Shown here piece after piece: positions 59,563 to 64,000 of a stretch of DNA of 64,000 nucleotides. The position numbers were made by a program, and so were the translations under genes. This DNA is from Fomitopsis serialis. Taxonomy: Eukaryota; Basidiomycota; Agaricomycetes; Polyporales; Fomitopsidaceae. The notes below the pieces were generated by a model, which made no database searches, had not been told where the DNA came from, and was given only the letters and a program-made list of their open reading frames with translations. The first letter of the stretch is position 1. The number at the start of each line of letters is the position of its first letter. The stretch spans positions 62,001-126,000 of the forward strand of contig NW_025955042.1 of the NCBI RefSeq assembly GCF_022376445.1, read 5' to 3'.

Positions 59563-61092
59563 ATGTCAAGTCAACCTGCGAGACTTTCTCTCCACTGGGG
59601 GACAGATGACACCGTCGAGGACATCAATCGCTATGTTAATGGAGGCTTCCACCCCATACGGCTAGGAGATGTTCTCAGGTCAGATGTAGCTAACTACCGC
59701 ATTCTTCACAAACTCGGAAGAGGGTCTTTTGCGACTGTTTGGCTTGCCGCCACTATGGAAGATGCCCAGTTATCTTGCAGTTATCATTGTAAATCGCGTC
59801 TCCAGTGCCATTGTTATGCATGCTCAAACTGACCTTTTGGTCGAGACAGGCCCAAATTCGTTGCGCTGAAGATATGTGTCGCGGACGCCGACTCGCAGCA
59901 CGAGCTCAACATTCACAGCCGTCTACCACCTGCGCAAGATCGCCACGTTCTACAACTTCTCGACGACTTCTCCGTCCACGGTCCAAACGGAGCACACGTT
60001 GTCCTCGTGCATGATGTCCTTGGTTCTCCCGCAGACCTGACGGACCTAGTACAAAACCAAGTTCGACAGCTATGCAAGCAACTCGTGCAGGGTGTCGCCT
60101 TCCTTCACAGTCACGGCATAACGCACGGAGGCAAGTGCTCTCGCATGATGCACGTTTACGCAATACACACTGATCTCTGCCCATCCACAGATATACATGC
60201 CGGGAATATTGGTGTTTGTCTGCCAACACTGGATGGCCATTCTGAAGATGACATCCTCGACTACTTTGGCCCGCCCGAGATCTCACCCATCCTTCCTCGC
60301 CAGCCTCTCCCTCGGCCCCTCGACACGCTTCCACCATATCTCACGCCACCCATCGCTCTTGCTTACTATCTCAAAGAGCGAAATCCGTCATTTGTGCTGT
60401 CTCCTCTTCAGATTGAGATTATGGATCTCGGCAATGGTATGCTCGCAAAGTCTGCCTCTCCCTCCAGTTCACAGACCCCTCTGACGCACCAAATTAACCT
60501 ACACAGCTACAATCGTTGACGAGCATCCACGCCCGTCGTGCACACCCGCGACCGTCTGCGCACCCGAGATCATGTTCGAGCGGGTAACAACTAAGACCGA
60601 TCCTCCCGCCACGTTCGCGAGCGACATCTGGTCTCTTGCATGCACGGTAATTGACTGTATTGTCTCTCTGTGCCACCGTACTCATGAAGATGTATTGAAA
60701 CAGCTGTACGAAATCGCTTTCCAGGCACGTATCTTTCATTTCGCCTCACCTAGCAACACACTCCTCGTCGACATGGCCAAGTTATGCGGCGGGATCCCTC
60801 CTGAGTGGGTTGTGTACTTTGACACCAGCGGGCTGCCAAAAGCCCTGGATGGAAGTATGTCTTCGAGGTCTTCTTATCCTCCGGTCTTCGTGCTTACCCA
60901 ATTCTAGCGATATCTAGGAGCGCGGCTGATAAGGAATGGAAACGAAAGGTGGATCACTACGCGCGCAAATGGACGGAGAAAGATGACATCGATGGGTTCG
61001 TCGACTTTTTGAGGATGATGCTCAAGCTGGATCCAGGCGCACGTCCCAGTGCTATCGAAGTCTTGAACCATTCTTGGTTTGTAAATCGCTGA
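59563..61092 (+). CDS. SRPK-like Ser/Thr protein kinase
   Basis: Start MSSQPARLSLHWGTDDTVED, followed by the typical SRPK opening NRYVNGGFHPIRLGDVL and YRILHKLGRGSFATVWLA (glycine loop). KFVALKICVAD carries the ATP lysine, then LLDDFSVHGPNGAHVVLVHD. The catalytic loop reads HSHGITHGDIHAGNIGV, so HGD replaces HRD and N is kept. The Mg loop is IMDLGNA (DLG for DFG). PATVCAPEIMFE and SDIWSLAC follow, and the end is MLKLDPGARPSAIEVLNHSW. Exons include one GC-AG intron (donor about 60132). The spacing between catalytic loop and DLG is enlarged as in SRPKs. The frame is intact, about 400 residues. Agaricomycetes have many such genes; the substrate is unknown. Confidence 0.85.
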
Positions 61093-61456
61093 AGGGCTCG
61101 GTGAGACCGGGGAAGGGATTGGAGCGCACCACGCTGTTGACTTAAATGTCGCTTTAGGGTCACCGGTCATCACGCGAGACTAGCGTCGCGCTGATATGGC
61201 ATTTCTTCCGTCAATCCACCAGATCTACCGCTGCGACTCGGCTGCGTGGTCCAGGACACAACATGACGCTAATCTCAGTTCTACATAGTACGATCAACCC
61301 GGCGGGACGTGTTCAATAGCACCCATGGCGGCAGTGATATGCGTTAAAGATTAGAGGGCATATCATACAGTGCGGATTTAATCTATTAAAGTCGTTTGCC
61401 AGTACACTGAACTGCAACTTGGAGTAGGTCGATGTACGTATCGTTTATGCGCCCAA
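61093..61456. other. Intergenic
   Basis: Between convergent genes. Nothing supported. Confidence 0.4.
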
Positions 61457-62557
61457 TCACACTCTGCTCTGTGCAATGTCTAGGTCGCCTTTGGGGTCCG
61501 GGAATACATACGCCTCCTCCCTCTGAATCGCAACCTTGTCGGGTCTCGTCGTCATCACCGCGATCCTTGCTCTCCAAGCAACCAATCGTTCTCTCCATTG
61601 CGCCAGGTTGCCCGGTTTGACCATCTCCATGCCCGCCATGCCCTGGCACATCACGATGGCCCACCACAGATCTTGCTTCCACCCCTCCTTGAAGTCGCCT
61701 CCGACAGCTGCACGCACATCCGCCCACGAAGGATTCCATCTCGTGCTATGCAGGAGGTGCCTGAGCCCCAGCTGGCCGTCCTTTTCCTTGAACCCGTCGG
61801 GTGAAGTGGAGTTGGTGTTCAGGAAGGGTGCGTAAGGACCGACAGGCTGGACAGCCCGGCGCGGATCCATCCTGCCGTCCGCGCGCCGCCGGTCCCAGGT
61901 AGTGCTCTGGTGCGTCCAGCACATCCAATCCGGAATGCAGTACTTGACGAACTCCAGCCTCGTTTCGACGTTCGCCGCCTCGGGGATCGTGCCCGACTCG
62001 AGAAACACCTCGAAGGCAGGCCCGAAGAGCTCGCCGTAGATGGCGAGATGGAAGAAGGTCTCGGGCGGATCAGCGCGGATCGTAGCCGCGTCGTCGACGC
62101 CGCCGTCCCAGAAGTCGGGGGTGGAATACCACTGCTCGCCTATGCATGTGTCGATGATGTCAACGACAGGGTTGATCGTCGAAAAGCGCATCTCGTAGAG
62201 CTCGCGGATGCGCTCCGTCGTCAGGCCCGCGTGTTCGAGTGCGAGCTCCAGAAGGCCCTCCATGCCCTTGCGGAAGGCGGTACGGAGCACGGCGGTGTTC
62301 TCGGACGAGAGAGACGCCCATTCACCGACTTGTCGAGCCGTAGCAGCTACGAGGAAGTGTGGGTCGGGTCGGAAGAATATCCGCGATGCTGCAGCTGCGA
62401 GGTGAAGGATGGTCCGAGGCGAGGTGTGTAAGGACAGTTCGTGGAGAAGACGACACGTCGCAGCGAGGTTGATGAAATCCTCGATGTCACGAAGGTAGAA
62501 AGGGAGAGACAGCAGAATGTCTGCGGGGAGCGACAGCAGAGATGCATCTTCAGACAT
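61457..62557 (-). CDS. F-box-like protein
   Basis: Single exon, 366 residues from ATG at 62557 (MSEDASLLSLPADILLSLPF). The first 50 residues form an F-box-like motif (LPADILLSLPFYLRDIEDFI, NLAATCRLLHELSL). The rest has no repeats I recognise but carries family blocks FRKGMEGLLELALEHAGLT, EMRFSTINPVVDIIDTCIGE, PPETFFHLAIYGELFGPAFE, DPRRAVQPVGPYAPF and DLWWAIVMCQGMAGMEMVKP. Related sequences in the window are the relic at 9436-10240 and the partial gene at the right edge. The frame is intact. Presumed SCF adaptor, substrate unknown. Confidence 0.75.
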   Translation of the reverse strand: MSEDASLLSLPADILLSLPFYLRDIEDFINLAATCRLLHELSLHTSPRTILHLAAAASRIFFRPDPHFLVAATARQVGEWASLSSENTAVLRTAFRKGMEGLLELALEHAGLTTERIRELYEMRFSTINPVVDIIDTCIGEQWYSTPDFWDGGVDDAATIRADPPETFFHLAIYGELFGPAFEVFLESGTIPEAANVETRLEFVKYCIPDWMCWTHQSTTWDRRRADGRMDPRRAVQPVGPYAPFLNTNSTSPDGFKEKDGQLGLRHLLHSTRWNPSWADVRAAVGGDFKEGWKQDLWWAIVMCQGMAGMEMVKPGNLAQWRERLVAWRARIAVMTTRPDKVAIQREEAYVFPDPKGDLDIAQSRV

Positions 62558-63621
62558 CTCTTGGGGAAGCGCGGCGGGGATAAACAAGTCTAGGTGAGTG
62601 TCGACCAGTGTCTCGCGTCAAGTCCAACCCCCTCTTATGTGTGCGGTCGGATCCTCAGCGCGATCTGTCAACGTTCAACTGTGCGACCGGGTGAGTCGTT
62701 GACGTCGATGTGACTCGATGCGCTACACGTACAGGTGTAACGTGGCATTGCCGTCGGAGGAATGCATCGATCTCGAAGTCACTGTCATATGCGTCACCGC
62801 CCTGAGGGCTGTGCAGTGTGCTTGCCTGATCAATCATCAGCTGACAAGTCCCAGCCCGGAGAAGTGTTCATCCGCGTCAATGTTCAACATTCCTGTCAAC
62901 GGGGACTGAGCGGCCAGCCCACAAGCGTACATATGCCACCACAGGCCGAAGACTTGAAGCTGACCACGTCCTTTGCATATCCCAAACTCCCTAGACTACG
63001 AATCCCAATATTCCTGCAGGCTCGGTTCGCCTACTACAGTCGTTAGTTTCAATTGGCGAGGCACCAGTGCCCGGCGAGCAGTACGAAATGGCGGCGCATG
63101 TCGGGAAGCCTTACACACGGGAGGCATTGACGCACGGCTACAGGGTCTCGGGGGCCGCGATGAACCATAGGTACGTTGAGGGTCCATATGGAATCGAATT
63201 CGCATTCTTGACTCAGTACTGACGAGTCGTAGGTGTGTTTGACTGGAATCTGCGCTGTAGCGGAGACGAGTCCGCTATTCAGCCAATGCTGTTGCGTCGT
63301 TGCGTTGTACTATGCGCGCCTAGAGGCGTGGGTCGACACCCTCAGTACCAGCCATAGACACCCACGCAAATTGCGAAGATCCCTAGGATCGCCTTAGCCA
63401 AACGGTCCACCAAGCCGGCTGTCAACGAGCCGTCGGTGTGAGCGAGGCGGTATGCGCAGCGAGGCAGCAAGTGGCGAAGACGGCGAGTCGCCAGAGGGCC
63501 TGAGCAGCGGTGTTATGGTGAGAGTCACAGCATCAACATGCGCCTTCTGAGATCATACACGAACATAGCATATGTACGCTGCCGTCATTCAGCATTGTAT
63601 CCACTCGTTGCGATGTCCAGA
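62558..63621. other. Intergenic between F-box-like genes
   Basis: No gene, tRNA or repeat I can support. Confidence 0.4.
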
Positions 63622-64000
63622 TCACCCCTGAGGTAAGGGAACACATACGTCTCTTGGTCCAACTCTGATCTTGTCAGGGCTGTCAACCAGTGCCTCTATC
63701 GTTTCTCCCCAGGTAATCAATCTCTCTCTCCAGGGTGATAGATATCCGGGTCTGATCATCGCCATGCCGTCAAGACCCTGGCACATCACGATGGCCCACC
63801 ATAAACCGTGCTTCCACTCCTCGTCATAAAATTCTCCCCCAACCGCGGCGCGCACTTCCGTCCAGGGTGGATTCCACCTCGTGCTGCCTAGGAGGTGCTT
63901 GAGCCCCAACTGATTGGTGTTCTTGGTGCATCCTTCTGGGTAGCCCGGCTGTTTGCCCAGGAAGGGAGCGTAGACACCGACAGGCTCGACGGCCCGTCGC
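63622..64000 (-). CDS. F-box-like protein, 5' part beyond window
   Basis: C-terminal third of a paralogue of 61457-62557: RRAVEPVGVYAPFLG, LGLKHLLGSTRWNPPWTEVR, LWWAIVMCQGLDGMAMIRPG, WRERLITWGETIEALV. The frame is open to the window edge. The last codons (GPRDVCVPLPQG) diverge from the relative; one base fewer or more near 63660 would restore ETYVFPYLRGDLDIA, so the end is uncertain. Confidence 0.65.
   Translation of the reverse strand, partial: RRAVEPVGVYAPFLGKQPGYPEGCTKNTNQLGLKHLLGSTRWNPPWTEVRAAVGGEFYDEEWKHGLWWAIVMCQGLDGMAMIRPGYLSPWRERLITWGETIEALVDSPDKIRVGPRDVCVPLPQG

Overview
The window looks like nuclear DNA of an agaricomycete basidiomycete, probably a polypore-type mushroom. Genes carry many short (about 45-60 nt) GT-AG introns with occasional GC-AG ones. 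There are arrays of fast-evolving F-box genes, and the conserved genes (class I HDAC, KA1 kinase, SRPK-like kinase, HEM4, ATP14, INH1, CTP1) resemble fungal orthologues. This assignment is inference from reading; no database was searched.

Layout. 0-3.2 kb: two F-box/leucine-rich genes on the minus strand, one broken. 3.9-9.0 kb: two tandem AKR7-type aldo-keto reductases, both damaged. 9.4-13.2 kb: an F-box-like relic and a 1.1-kb tandem duplication. 13.4-15.5 kb: class I histone deacetylase. 16.2-23.0 kb: an initiator tRNA gene and a two-gene tyrosine-recombinase element inserted into it (the main finding). 23.9-26.3 kb: a short-chain dehydrogenase and a decayed relative. 26.7-34.7 kb: three plus-strand regulatory or unknown genes, including a KA1 kinase and a domesticated-integrase-like protein. 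35.3-54.1 kb: F-box/LRR duplicates riddled with nested TIR DNA transposons. 54.4-61.1 kb: a compact housekeeping block (HEM4, ATP14, INH1, CTP1, an SRPK-like kinase). 61.5-64 kb: F-box-like genes.

The main discovery is an approximately 6.7-kb element carrying a DUF3435/FluG-type tyrosine recombinase with recognisable catalytic residues plus one partner gene of unknown function. On one side is a complete initiator tRNA-Met gene (16219-16300, minus). On the other is a detached copy of only its 5' half (22955-22987). The detached half pairs perfectly with the acceptor strand of the complete gene, whereas the 5' half now in the complete gene has a wobble pair and an altered D-loop. This is what is expected if a recombinase inserted the element in the anticodon loop and brought a replacement 5' half with it, like an integrative element using a tRNA attachment site in bacteria. 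I do not know of this being described for a basidiomycete.

Second theme: F-box/LRR genes act as landing pads. A 3.2-kb hAT-like element with a perfect 8-bp duplication lies just downstream of one copy. A 6.75-kb element splits a second copy, and a 3.2-kb element with 115-bp TIRs truncates a third. Two copies of a 1,883-bp hAT-like element, in opposite orientation, are nested inside the first two.

Third theme: conserved genes repeatedly show single missing bases, mostly in homopolymers, while their conserved residues stay intact. This points to base under-calling in the assembly as much as to gene decay, so calls of 'pseudogene' resting only on such shifts are provisional.
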